Assembly (NCBI RefSeq): GCF_025165815.1
Contig: NZ_JAFFZE010000009.1
Coordinates: forward strand, 434,001-498,000
Direction: 5' to 3'
DNA from: Actinophytocola gossypii
GTDB lineage: Bacteria; Actinomycetota; Actinomycetes; Mycobacteriales; Pseudonocardiaceae
Length of the DNA stretch: 64,000 nt
A model generated the notes under the pieces. It was not told the origin of the DNA. It saw nothing but the letters and a program-made list of their open reading frames with translations, and did no database searches. A program made the position numbers and the translations under genes. Shown in pieces: positions 50,482 through 59,836 of the stretch. The first letter of the stretch is position 1. Every line of letters starts with the position of its first letter.

Positions 50482-51857
50482 TGGCGGAGCTCGGGCAGAC
50501 CGAAGACCCCAAGGAGCTCATCCCCGGCGAGCCGAGCAAGGTGACCGACGCGGCCGACGCGCTGCGCACCAAGGCCGACACCATGGACGGTGTCGCCCAG
50601 GACCTCGGCAACGTCCGCATCCCCGACTGGGAGGGCCCGGCGAGCAGCGAGTTCTGGGACAAGTTCACCCCGGAGAAGGCCAACTGGGAACTGGCCCGGG
50701 ACGCGATGCGCTCCGCCGCCGGCACCCTGGACAGCCACTCCTCCACACTGACCTGGGCCCAGGGCCAGGCCGCCGAGGCCATCGACCTGTGGAACGACGG
50801 CGTGGCGGCCACCAACCAGGCGATCCGCGACTTCGAGGCCGACGGCGGCTCGTTCAACCCGGGCACCGACCCGAACGCGTTCCCCGGTACCCCGAGCGGC
50901 CCGCAGCCCATCGGCGGCCGGTTCACCGACCCGGGCGCGGCCAAGCGCCAGCAGGCCAAGGACATCCTCGACCGCGCCCGCGAGCAGCTCAAGACGGCCG
51001 GCGACACCAACGCCGAGGCCATCGACAAGCAGGGCGGCAAGGGCGACAACGTGCCGAGCTGGCTGAGCGGCCCGGCGCAGTTCGTGCAGAAGAACGGGCC
51101 GCAGAAGGTCGCCGTCGACATCAAGGCGACCGAGAGCTGGCTGGAGAAGGCCGAGCGCCAGCAGGGCGAGGGCAACCGCTTCGCCCGCTACGGCCAGTGG
51201 GGCGAGCAGTTCCAGAAGAAGCAGGGCCCCGGCGTCAACGTCACCCTGGTCGGCGGGAAGGCCGAGGTCAGCCTGTGGGGCGCCGACGCGAAGGGCGCGA
51301 CCCAGATCGGCGACGTCACCCTGGCCGGTCAGGCCGGGATCAAGGTGCTCGGTGCCGAGGCCAGTGCGAGCGCCGGGATCAGCCAGGACGGCATCACCGG
51401 CCAGGCCAAGGCCGGCGCCTACCTGGCCCAGGCGTCCGCCGAGGGCTCGGCGCACTACGGGATCGCCGAGGTCGGCGGCTCGGCCCAGGGCATGGTCGGC
51501 GCGGAGGCCGGCGTCAAGGGATCGATCGGCATGGACGGCGTGAACGTCGGCGCCGAGGCGTTCGCCGGCGCGCGGGCCACCGGCGAGATCCACGGTGACG
51601 TCGGCGGCGTCGGTGCCGGGCTCACCGGCGAGGCGTGGGCCGGCGCGGGCGCCGAGGCCAGCGCCACGTTCGGCAAGAACGAGGACGGCAAGTGGACGAT
51701 CGGCGCGGAGGCGGGCGTCGGCCTCGGCGTCGGTGCCAAGCTGGGCTTCGAGATCACCGTCGACCCGGATGAGGTCACCGATACCCTCGGGGACGCCGCC
51801 AACGCGGTCGGGGACGTGGCCAGCGACGTCGGCAGTGCCCTCAACCCGTTCGACTAA
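50481..51857 (+). CDS. Putative type VII-secreted protein with Gly/Ala-rich repetitive C-terminal domain
   Basis: A 458-residue protein. The N-terminal helical WXG-like domain (~1-130; WEGPASSEFWDKFTPEKANWELARDAM contains W-x-G) resembles 'putative T7SS-secreted protein' N-termini. A charged helical linker covers ~150-250. Residues ~255-430 are strikingly rich in Gly and Ala with a repeated pattern of short strands (AEASASAGISQDGITGQAKAGAYLAQASAEGS, then AGVKGSIGMDGVNVGAEAFAGARATG and similar). The end reads DALGDAANAVGDVASDVGSALNPFD. No enzymatic toxin motif is seen. The repeats could build a beta-solenoid or insert into membranes. It lies between an EspC-like gene and a small PsbP/Mog1-like gene. 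Confidence 0.75.
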   Translation: MAELGQTEDPKELIPGEPSKVTDAADALRTKADTMDGVAQDLGNVRIPDWEGPASSEFWDKFTPEKANWELARDAMRSAAGTLDSHSSTLTWAQGQAAEAIDLWNDGVAATNQAIRDFEADGGSFNPGTDPNAFPGTPSGPQPIGGRFTDPGAAKRQQAKDILDRAREQLKTAGDTNAEAIDKQGGKGDNVPSWLSGPAQFVQKNGPQKVAVDIKATESWLEKAERQQGEGNRFARYGQWGEQFQKKQGPGVNVTLVGGKAEVSLWGADAKGATQIGDVTLAGQAGIKVLGAEASASAGISQDGITGQAKAGAYLAQASAEGSAHYGIAEVGGSAQGMVGAEAGVKGSIGMDGVNVGAEAFAGARATGEIHGDVGGVGAGLTGEAWAGAGAEASATFGKNEDGKWTIGAEAGVGLGVGAKLGFEITVDPDEVTDTLGDAANAVGDVASDVGSALNPFD

Positions 51858-51875
51858 CCGCTTGGAGCACCGCTC

Positions 51876-52388
51876 ATGGCCACCCAGCTACCCGTACGCA
51901 TCGAGTTCCGCCTGCCGGACGGCTGGCAGGCGGCACCGCCGGACGAGGTCGGCGCGCCCGGCGTCGCCTTCGTCGCGCTGCACCCGGCCAGCTGCGCCAC
52001 CGAGGGCGGCTTCACCGCGAACATCACCATCGCCGGCCAGGTCCGCGACCCGGCGCTGACGATGCTCGCGCTCGCCGACGAGTCGGTGCGCCGGCTCGAG
52101 CAGAACGCCGGCACCGTGCACGTCCGCTCCCGTACCGAGCTCGGCTCGCCGGAAGCACCCGGCCTGACCCAGGCCCTCGACATCCTGGCCACGGTCCGCG
52201 GCGAGGCGCTGCCGCTGGTCCAGACCCAGGTACTGGTGTCGATGACCGACGTCGACGACCCCACCAAGCGGGTCGTGCTCGAACTCGTGCTCACCTGCAC
52301 CGCCGAGCAGCTGGACGCGGTGATCGGGGACTTCCAGGAGTTCGTGCGCACCGTCCGCCCCGCCGAGGCCGAGGCGGGCCGCTCCTAG
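51876..52388 (+). CDS. Small PsbP/Mog1-like (DUF1795/LpqN-type) protein
   Basis: A 170-residue cytoplasmic protein with the layout RIEFRLPDGWQAAPPDEVGAPGVAFVALHP...GFTANITIAGQ...RLEQNAGTVHVRSRTELGS...QTQVLVSMTDVDDPTKRVVLELVLTCTAEQLDAVIGDFQEFVRTVRPA. The 'LPxGW' opening and closing helix are features of the PsbP/Mog1p/DUF1795 fold, which in proteobacteria includes Eag chaperones that shield membrane segments of type VI effectors. It starts 18 bp after the T7-like effector gene, so a chaperone or immunity role is possible (inference). Confidence 0.72.
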   Translation: MATQLPVRIEFRLPDGWQAAPPDEVGAPGVAFVALHPASCATEGGFTANITIAGQVRDPALTMLALADESVRRLEQNAGTVHVRSRTELGSPEAPGLTQALDILATVRGEALPLVQTQVLVSMTDVDDPTKRVVLELVLTCTAEQLDAVIGDFQEFVRTVRPAEAEAGRS

Positions 52389-53062
52389 CGCAGCGCGTCC
52401 GGCGGGAGCTGCTCGACCAGGTCGCAGAGCCGGTCCAGGGCGGGTACGACCTCGTGCGGGTCGAACCCGCCCCGGTCCGGGCGCCAGGTCAGCAGGGACC
52501 GGTCGCCGAACCGCAGCGGTCCGGCCGGCGGGTCGGCCAGCAGGCGTTGCCGGACCGGCTGGGTGAGCACCCGGCCGGCGAACGGCTCGTCCTCGGTGCC
52601 GACCGCGAACGCCCGGTCGAACTCCTCGTCACCCGTGGTGTACCGGCGGGTCCAGCGCGGCGCCGCGCCCGCCGGGGTGACCAGCGCCGAGGGCACCGGC
52701 GCGGGCAACTCGACCGCGAACACCCGCAGGTAGTCGATCTCCGCCGAGGACTCGCCCGGTGCCAGCGCCCTCGGCGGCGAGTACTGGAAGCACGCGAACT
52801 CGCGTCCCCGGTGCGACCCGGTGACCAGGTCCAGTGCCGGCCCCCCACGGGAGAACGGGTAGCCGTCGTAGCGGCGCGGGAACTCCTCGTCCACCGGCGT
52901 GTAGCGCCAACCGCGGGCGGCGGCGACCCGCGCCAGGTCACGCCCGGCCGCGGGGTCCCGCGCCGCCCGGTTGCGCCGGGCCGTGCGGACCAGCATCCAG
53001 GCCGCGAGCCCGACGATCGCGACGAACACCAGCACGAACGCGACCGGGGCCAGCTCCGACAT
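52385..53062 (-). CDS. Membrane-anchored protein of unknown function
   Basis: A 225-residue protein with one N-terminal transmembrane helix (LAPVAFVLVFVAIVGLAAWMLV, residues ~4-25) and a cytoplasmic domain: RGWRYTPVDEEFPRRYDGYPFSRGGPALDLVTGSHRGREFACFQYS...LRFGDRSLLTWRPDRGGFDPHEVVPALDRLCDLVEQLP. I do not recognise a named family; the pattern (a small beta-rich domain after one helix) recurs in actinobacterial 'DUF3137-like' proteins, but that link is weak. GGGAGGC precedes the ATG at 53062. It converges on the PsbP/Mog1-like gene with a 4-bp overlap. Confidence 0.78.
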   Translation of the reverse strand: MSELAPVAFVLVFVAIVGLAAWMLVRTARRNRAARDPAAGRDLARVAAARGWRYTPVDEEFPRRYDGYPFSRGGPALDLVTGSHRGREFACFQYSPPRALAPGESSAEIDYLRVFAVELPAPVPSALVTPAGAAPRWTRRYTTGDEEFDRAFAVGTEDEPFAGRVLTQPVRQRLLADPPAGPLRFGDRSLLTWRPDRGGFDPHEVVPALDRLCDLVEQLPPDALR

Positions 53063-53177
53063 CGCGTGCCTCCCAGGGTGCGGCGGCGGGGGAGCGTCGA
53101 GCGTAGCGAGCGGGATTTCGGGCAACGTTCCGCCCCTTGTCACCGGCGCGCCAGCCGCGCGGGTGAGGCTGTCGCCC

Positions 53178-55019
53178 GTGACCGACTCCCCTGATCTCTC
53201 CCGCCGTTCCCTCCTCGCGGCCGCCGTCGCCACCCCGGTCGTCGCCGCCACCGCCACCTCGGGCACCGCCGAGGCGACCGGCCGGCACGGCCGACCCGGC
53301 GACCCGGACGACCCCCGGTTCACCGTCGCCGTGCTGCCGGACACCCAGTACCTGATCGACGAGGGCGGCTCGGACCCCGAGCCGGTGCGCGCGGCCCTGC
53401 GTCACCTCGTGGACGAGCGCCGGCAGGACAACATCGTGTTCCTGGCCCAGCTCGGCGACATCACCGAGCACGGCACCGAGGCCGAGATGCGCATCGCCGA
53501 CCGGGTCTACGACACCGTCGACCGCCGGCTCCCGTACAGCGTGCTCGCCGGCAACCACGACATCCCCGGCGGCGACGACCAGCGCGGCGACAGCCCCTAC
53601 CTGCGCACGTTCGGCCCGCACCGGTTCGCCCGCTCGAACACCTACGGCGGCTCGTCGCCGGACGGCTACCACAGCTACCACCGCTTCCACGCCGGCGGCC
53701 GGAAGTGGCTGGTGCTCGCGCTGGACTGGCGGGTGTCCGACCGCGGCATCGCCTGGGCCCAGGGCGTGCTCGACCGCAACCCGACACTGCCGACGATCCT
53801 GACCACCCACGACGTGGTGTGGGGCGAGGACTCCGGCGCGGCGCACCTGTCCGACCACGGCCAGCTGCTGTGGGACCGGCTGATCCGCGGCAACGACCAG
53901 ATCTTCCTCGCGCTCGGCGGGCACTACTGGCCACCCGGGCGCACGACGCTGACCAACGACCACGGCAACACCGTGCACCTGCACATCGTCAACTACCAGG
54001 ACCGCTACTACGGCGGCGCCGGCATGATCCGGCGGTACGCGTTCGACCTGGTTCGCGGCGTGATCGACGTGTCGACGTACTCGCCGTGGCTGATGGCCAA
54101 GCGGCACCCCACCCCGCTGGAGGCCGAGCACCTCGAGCTCACCGGCGACGTCGACCGGTTCAGCGTCGAGATCGACTTCGACACCCGGTTCGCCGGGTTC
54201 GCCCCGCCCGCGCTGCCCGCGCCGCGCCCCCCGGCCGCCGTCATGCCCCGCGGCACCGTCGCGTACTGGCGCTTCGACCGCGCCGGGCTGGACCAGGTCC
54301 CCGACGGCAGCCCGGTACCGGCCGGCGCGGTGGCCCGCGACCTCACCGGCAACGGCAACGACCTGACCGCCCAGCGCCTGCACGACAGCGCGCCCGAGGT
54401 GCTCACCTGGTCGGCCGAGCACCACGACGCGCAGCCCGCGCACGCGAGCCTGCGCTTCGACGGCGGCAAGGCACCCGACCGCGGCGCCGTGCTGCGCACC
54501 GGCCAGAACGCCCCGATCAACGACATGAAGTTCTGGTCCGGGTACACCATCGAGACGTTCATCAAGCTGCCGGAGCCGTTCCAGGGCGACCACGCCTGGA
54601 TGGGCATCCTCAGCTGGGAGGGCCGCGCCGGCGACGCCGGCAAGCACAGCGGCTGGTCCGACGACGAGGTGACGTGCAGCCTCAACCTGTCGGGCGAGCG
54701 GTTCCTGCAGTTCGTGGTCTACCCGGTGCCCGTCGACGCCGACCCGACGTCGTGGAGCCACGCGCTCCCGGTCGGCCGGTGGACGCACATCGCCATCGTC
54801 AACGACGGCCGGCACACCGTGGTCCACGTCGACGGCTCCCGGATCGCCCGCAACGCCGCCGAGGAGTCCCGCGGCATCACCACGATGGGCAAGCCGTTCG
54901 CCATCGGCGGCACCCAGTCCGCCGAGCGGTACGGGCAGGGCTTCTACGGCTGGATCGGCGACACGAGGATCGTGGCCAGGGCACTGCGCCCCGACCAGTT
55001 CCTCACCGCCGTGCGCTAG
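53178..55019 (+). CDS. Secreted metallophosphoesterase with C-terminal LamG-like domain (Tat substrate)
   Basis: A 613-residue exported protein. The Tat signal LSRRSLLAAAVATPVVA is at the N-terminus. The metallophosphoesterase core spans ~45-300: VLPDTQYL, AQLGDITEHG, VLAGNHDIPGG, TTHDVVWG and LGGHYWPPG hold the Asp/His/Asn metal ligands. Residues ~350-610 form a concanavalin/LamG-like domain (GTVAYWRFDRAG, GYTIETFIKLPE, RWTHIAIVNDGRHTVVHVDGSRI, GWIGDTRIVARAL). GTG 53178 is chosen because GGTGAGG lies 10 bp upstream; GTG 53163 is possible. It probably hydrolyses an extracellular phosphoester while the LamG part binds glycan or surface. Confidence 0.9.
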   Translation: MTDSPDLSRRSLLAAAVATPVVAATATSGTAEATGRHGRPGDPDDPRFTVAVLPDTQYLIDEGGSDPEPVRAALRHLVDERRQDNIVFLAQLGDITEHGTEAEMRIADRVYDTVDRRLPYSVLAGNHDIPGGDDQRGDSPYLRTFGPHRFARSNTYGGSSPDGYHSYHRFHAGGRKWLVLALDWRVSDRGIAWAQGVLDRNPTLPTILTTHDVVWGEDSGAAHLSDHGQLLWDRLIRGNDQIFLALGGHYWPPGRTTLTNDHGNTVHLHIVNYQDRYYGGAGMIRRYAFDLVRGVIDVSTYSPWLMAKRHPTPLEAEHLELTGDVDRFSVEIDFDTRFAGFAPPALPAPRPPAAVMPRGTVAYWRFDRAGLDQVPDGSPVPAGAVARDLTGNGNDLTAQRLHDSAPEVLTWSAEHHDAQPAHASLRFDGGKAPDRGAVLRTGQNAPINDMKFWSGYTIETFIKLPEPFQGDHAWMGILSWEGRAGDAGKHSGWSDDEVTCSLNLSGERFLQFVVYPVPVDADPTSWSHALPVGRWTHIAIVNDGRHTVVHVDGSRIARNAAEESRGITTMGKPFAIGGTQSAERYGQGFYGWIGDTRIVARALRPDQFLTAVR

Positions 55020-55828
55020 AACCGGCCGACCCCGCCGTAGCCGAGCAGCCGGGCGGGGGAGTCGGACGGCTTCCCCTCCGGCCGCCACGCGTCGAGCAGC
55101 ACCAGGCCCGGCTCGACGAGCTCGGTGCCGGCGAACCAGCTCTCGATGGTGGCCCGGTCGCGCGGGTACACCTGCTCGTCCGCGCTCTCGTAGAGGTGGA
55201 GCAGGCCGGCGAGCTGCTCGGCGGTCTCCTGGTCGGCCTCGTCCCGGCTCATCGTGGAGATGGCCAGGTAGCCACCGCCGGTGCAGGCCTCGCGGTAGGC
55301 CCGCACCAGGCCGGCCGGGTCGTACTCGTCGCCGATGAACAACAGCAGCCCGGCGACCAGTACCCCGACCGGCTGGGTGAAGTCGAGCATCCGGGTGGTC
55401 TCCGGGTGCTCGAGCACCGAGCGCGGGTCGCGCACGTCGGCCCACACCACGGTGGTGTTCGGGTCGTCCTTGAGCAGTTCGTGGCTGTGGTGCACCGCGA
55501 CCGACTCGTAGTCGACGTACACCACCCGGGTCGCGGGGTCGATGCGCTGCACGATCTCGTGCACGTTGCCCGCGGTCGGGATGCCGGAACCGAGGTCGAG
55601 GTACTGCCGGATCCCCTGCCCCATCAGGTATGTGACCGCGCGGCGCAGCCAGGACCGGTTGATCCGGGCGACGTACCTGACCCACGGCGCCACCTGCTCG
55701 ACCCGCGCGGCCAGCACCCGGTCCGCCTCGAAGTTGTGCGCGCCGCCGAGGTGGTAGTCGTACATGCGGGCCGCGTTGGGCTTCTCCAGGTCGAGCTGCC
55801 GAACGTCGGTCGGGGGGAGGGGGTTCAT
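55016..55828 (-). CDS. DUF574 family SAM-dependent methyltransferase
   Basis: A 270-residue actinobacteria-specific methyltransferase: VRQLDLEKPNAARMYDYHLGGAHNFEADR (family N-terminal block), YLDLGSGIPT (SAM motif I), VVYVDYESVAVHHSHELL (motif II) and VLVAGLLLFIGDEYDPAGLV. Such SAV2177/DUF574 proteins occur in many copies in this phylum and methylate unknown small molecules. It converges on the phosphoesterase gene with a 4-bp overlap and starts 10 bp from the stop of the mannanase gene on the same strand. Confidence 0.93.
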   Translation of the reverse strand: MNPLPPTDVRQLDLEKPNAARMYDYHLGGAHNFEADRVLAARVEQVAPWVRYVARINRSWLRRAVTYLMGQGIRQYLDLGSGIPTAGNVHEIVQRIDPATRVVYVDYESVAVHHSHELLKDDPNTTVVWADVRDPRSVLEHPETTRMLDFTQPVGVLVAGLLLFIGDEYDPAGLVRAYREACTGGGYLAISTMSRDEADQETAEQLAGLLHLYESADEQVYPRDRATIESWFAGTELVEPGLVLLDAWRPEGKPSDSPARLLGYGGVGRF

Positions 55829-55838
55829 GCCGTCAACT

Positions 55839-56834
55839 CTACGAGTACACGGTGGCCTCGCGTGCGGTCTCCCGGATGCCGTCCCGGCCGTGGAAGATCC
55901 GCAGGCCCCAGGACGTCAGCGCGTCCGGGTCGAAGCCGGTCACCATGTCCAGGTACTCGACGCCGCCGCCGTTCCCGCTCCACGACCAGCCGAGGTAGCC
56001 CAGCCCGCTGGCTCGGGTCGCCGCGAGGATGGTGTCCTCGTCGGGGTTGCCGTCGGAGTGGTTGTGCCCGAACTCGCCGACCATGATCGGCAGCCGGGCG
56101 GCGACGAACGTGTCGAGGTAGTTCGTGATCTCCGCCGCGGTGTCGAACACGCCGTACATGTGCACGGAGAACATCGTGTTCCGCGCCGGGTCCGCGGCGA
56201 ACACCGCGGCGGCGTTGTCCCGCATGGTGAACGACCAGTCCTGGCCCCAGTTCGGCGCGTCCACCACCAGGGTGTGCTCGAACCCGCCGGCCCGCAGCCG
56301 GCCGATCGCGTCGATCGTGTCCTGGGTCCACTCGGTGTAGTTGGTGTTGCCGAACGGCTCGTTGCCGATGTTCACCAGCACGTAGCGCTCCTGGCCGACG
56401 AGCGCGGCACGGACCCGCAGCCAGTAGTCCACCGCCTCGGCGAGCGAGACCGCGGCGCTCTGCTCGCCGTACCCGGTGGTGTCGTGCACTTCGAGCACGC
56501 AGACCAGCCGGTTCGCCTTGCACAGCGACACCACGTTCGCCACGTCGTCGACGGTGTTCTCGGTCCACTGGTGACCCGACGACAGGACCACCCGGACGGT
56601 GTTCGCGCCGAGCGCCTTGATGTCGGCGAAGGCGCCCGTCTCACCCCGGAACCAGGTGTGGGCGTGGTTGACGCCACGCATGACGAAGTCGTTGCCGTTC
56701 GCCTCGACGAGCCGGCCGTCGCTGATGTGGAAACCTTGCGCGCGTTCGCTTCCAGTGCCGGTATCCGCACCGGCCGTCGAGGGGGAGCACAGGGCGGCCA
56801 GCACGGCCACCGCGATGGTCAGGGCCTTCTTCAT
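55839..56834 (-). CDS. Secreted endo-beta-1,4-mannanase, GH5 (subfamily 8-like)
   Basis: A 331-residue secreted glycoside hydrolase. Signal peptide at residues 1-~23. The GH5 catalytic domain begins GFHISDGRLVEANGNDFVMRGVNHAHTWF. The acid/base Glu159 is in NEPFGN and the nucleophile Glu254 in VGEFGHNH. The MRGVNHAHTWF and ALGANTVRVVLSSG blocks are typical of the GH5_8 mannanases of actinobacteria. There is no carbohydrate-binding module. ATG 56834 has GAGGAG upstream. A perfect CebR box lies 41 bp upstream, so it is induced with the cellulases, fitting degradation of plant glucomannan together with cellulose. Confidence 0.92.
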   Translation of the reverse strand: MKKALTIAVAVLAALCSPSTAGADTGTGSERAQGFHISDGRLVEANGNDFVMRGVNHAHTWFRGETGAFADIKALGANTVRVVLSSGHQWTENTVDDVANVVSLCKANRLVCVLEVHDTTGYGEQSAAVSLAEAVDYWLRVRAALVGQERYVLVNIGNEPFGNTNYTEWTQDTIDAIGRLRAGGFEHTLVVDAPNWGQDWSFTMRDNAAAVFAADPARNTMFSVHMYGVFDTAAEITNYLDTFVAARLPIMVGEFGHNHSDGNPDEDTILAATRASGLGYLGWSWSGNGGGVEYLDMVTGFDPDALTSWGLRIFHGRDGIRETAREATVYS

Positions 56835-56874
56835 TCGCTCCTCATTCCCGCGCGAAACTTCATTGTTGGCGATT

Positions 56875-56888
56875 TGGGAGCGCTCCCA
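56875..56888 (-). promoter_or_regulatory. CebR operator upstream of the GH5 mannanase
   Basis: Perfect TGGGAGCGCTCCCA, the established CebR site of streptomycetes. It lies between the cebR stop and the mannanase start, 41 bp before the ATG. Confidence 0.92.
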
Positions 56889-56940
56889 GCCTCGACCATA
56901 GCGCGACACGCGCTGTCGGGGAAGTCCGGTTTTTCTCGAC

Positions 56941-57972
56941 TCAGGCGGATTCGCGCCGGACCAGCTCGGTCGGCAGGATCACCGGGGCCAGCTTCGCGTC
57001 CGGATCGCGGAGCTGGGTGATCAACAGCTCGGCGAGCTTGCGGCCCATCCGCTGGGTCGGCTGGCTGACACTGGTCAGCAGCGGGTTGGTGTTCCTGGCC
57101 AGCTCGGAGTCGTCGAAGCCGATCACGGCCACGTCGTCGGGCACCCGTCGGCCGGCCGCCCACAGCGCGCGCAGCGCTCCGGCCGCCATCGGGTCGCTGG
57201 CCGCGAACACCGCGTCCAGCTTCGGGTCCTTCGCCAGCAGCTCACGCATCGCGGACTCACCGCTCGCCTGACCGAAGTCGCCCCGCGCCACCAGCCGCGT
57301 CACGCCCCGCTTGCCGCGCAGGGCGGCGCGGTACCCGCTCAGCCGGTCCAGCCCCGCGGCCATGTCCCTCGGGCCGGTGATCGTCGCGATCCGGCGCCTG
57401 CCCTGCTGGTAGAGGTACTCGGTGGCGGCCCGCGCGCCGGACTCGTTGTCCGCGTCGACGTAGGGCACCGCGCCTCCGTCGGCGACCGGGCGGCCGATCA
57501 GCGCGACCGGCGCACCGGCGGCGAGCAGGTTCTGCGGCAACGGGTCGTCGCCGTGCAGGGAGATCAGCATGACGCCGTCGACGTGCCCGTTGCGCACCAG
57601 CTGCTCGACCCGGTCGTGTTGCCGCGCGGTGCTCGCCATCATCAGGTTGAGCTGCAGGGGAGTGCTGGACAGCTCCTGGCTCAGCCCACGCACGATGCTC
57701 GCGAAGAACGGCTCGCCGAACACCCGGTCCTCGGACTCGGACACCACCAGCAGCACCGTGTCGCTGCGCTGGGTGACCAGGCTGCGGGCCGCCTGGTTGG
57801 GCACGTAGCCGAGCTTGCGGATCGCGTCCCGGACGGCCTTGAGCGCGTACGGGCTCACCTCGAGCGAACCGTTCACCACCCGCGAGGCCGTGCCCCGCGA
57901 CACGTTCGCCTCGACCGCCACCTGCTCCAGTGTGGGGCGCCCGCTCGCCCGGGACCGACCCTTGCCCGCCAT
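56941..57972 (-). CDS. cebR: LacI-family repressor CebR
   Basis: A 343-residue LacI/GalR regulator. HTH residues ~12-35 (TLEQVAVEANVSRGTASRVVNGS), hinge RKLGYVPNQAARSLVTQRSDTV, then the periplasmic-binding-like effector domain (GFDDSELARNTNPLLTSVSQPTQRMGRKLAELL). CebR in Streptomyces represses cellulase and cellobiose uptake genes by binding TGGGAGCGCTCCCA, and is released by cello-oligosaccharides. Six such boxes surround this gene. One imperfect copy lies 50 bp upstream of its own start, implying autoregulation. It is divergent from GH6. Confidence 0.94.
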   Translation of the reverse strand: MAGKGRSRASGRPTLEQVAVEANVSRGTASRVVNGSLEVSPYALKAVRDAIRKLGYVPNQAARSLVTQRSDTVLLVVSESEDRVFGEPFFASIVRGLSQELSSTPLQLNLMMASTARQHDRVEQLVRNGHVDGVMLISLHGDDPLPQNLLAAGAPVALIGRPVADGGAVPYVDADNESGARAATEYLYQQGRRRIATITGPRDMAAGLDRLSGYRAALRGKRGVTRLVARGDFGQASGESAMRELLAKDPKLDAVFAASDPMAAGALRALWAAGRRVPDDVAVIGFDDSELARNTNPLLTSVSQPTQRMGRKLAELLITQLRDPDAKLAPVILPTELVRRESA

Positions 57973-58021
57973 GCTGAACTCTCCCGCGCTCCGGTACCCC
58001 GACGCCTGCTCCCGATACTAC

Positions 58022-58035
58022 TGGGAGCCCTCCCA
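58022..58035 (-). promoter_or_regulatory. Imperfect CebR operator upstream of cebR
   Basis: TGGGAGCCCTCCCA, one mismatch from the perfect box (central CG replaced by CC), 50 bp before the cebR start. It is probably a weaker autoregulatory site. Confidence 0.8.
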
Positions 58036-58065
58036 GGCCACGTGTTCCTTGACTCGATGTGATGA

Positions 58066-59082
<1,017 letters not shown>

Positions 59083-59142
59083 CGGGAGGCCGACCCACCC
59101 CGACCAGGCACCACCACATGACAACGACGTCAGGAGAGTGAC

Positions 59143-59784
59143 GTGTCCGTTCGAACTCGCGCCGCGGCCGTCGTGTCGGCCGCCGCGCTGCTCCTGCTCG
59201 GCATGCCCGGCTCCGCCGCCGCGCACGGCTCGACCACCGACCCGCCGTCCCGGAACTACGGCTGCTGGGAACGCTGGGGCGACGACTTCCAGAACCCCGA
59301 CATGGCAACCGAGGACCCGATGTGCTGGCAGGCCTGGCAGGCCGACCCGAACGCCATGTGGAACTGGAACGGCCTGTACATCGACAACGCGGGTGGCGAC
59401 CACCAGGGCGCGGTTCCGGACGGCCAGCTGTGCAGTGCCGGCCGCACCCAGAACGGCCGCTACGCCGCGATGGACGCGGTCGGCGAGTGGCAGGCGGTGG
59501 AGAAGCCGACGAACTTCACCGTCAACGTCCTCGACCAGGCCCTGCACGGCGCCGACTACTACCGGGTGTACCTCACCAGGCAGGGCTTCGACCCGCTCAC
59601 CGAGCCGCTCGGCTGGTCGGACCTGGAGCTGGTGGCGGAGGTCGGCGAAACCCCGCCGCGGAGCAACACGTCGATCCAGGTCGACGCCGGCTCGCGGACC
59701 GGCCGCCACATCGTCTACACCATCTGGCAGGCCAGCCACATGGACCAGTCGTACTACTTCTGCAGCGATGTCATCTTCGAGTAG
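59143..59784 (+). CDS. AA10 lytic polysaccharide monooxygenase 1
   Basis: A 213-residue secreted copper enzyme. Signal peptide ends at SAAA-H28; His28 becomes the N-terminal copper ligand and His135 (QALHGADYY) completes the histidine brace. PPSRNYGCWERWGDDFQNPDMATEDPMCWQAWQADPN and CSAGRTQNGRY resemble the ScLPMO10B branch (C1/C4 oxidation of cellulose), a knowledge-based comparison. Single domain, no CBM. The GTG start has AGGAGAG upstream and lies 60 bp after GH6, so probably the same transcript. A strong hairpin follows. Confidence 0.94.
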   Translation: MSVRTRAAAVVSAAALLLLGMPGSAAAHGSTTDPPSRNYGCWERWGDDFQNPDMATEDPMCWQAWQADPNAMWNWNGLYIDNAGGDHQGAVPDGQLCSAGRTQNGRYAAMDAVGEWQAVEKPTNFTVNVLDQALHGADYYRVYLTRQGFDPLTEPLGWSDLELVAEVGETPPRSNTSIQVDAGSRTGRHIVYTIWQASHMDQSYYFCSDVIFE

Positions 59785-59791
59785 CACGGGA

Positions 59792-59825
59792 AGGGCCGGC
59801 CGCGGCACGCGCCGCGGCCGGCCCT
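59792..59825. terminator. Bidirectional hairpin terminator between convergent LPMO genes
   Basis: A perfect 15-bp stem, AGGGCCGGCCGCGGC (59792-59806) with its complement (59811-59825), closed by a 4-nt loop ACGC. No T-run follows on either side, as is usual for GC-rich actinobacterial terminators. It lies 8 bp after one LPMO stop and 12 bp from the other. Confidence 0.8.
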
Positions 59826-59836
59826 CCGGTGCCGGA

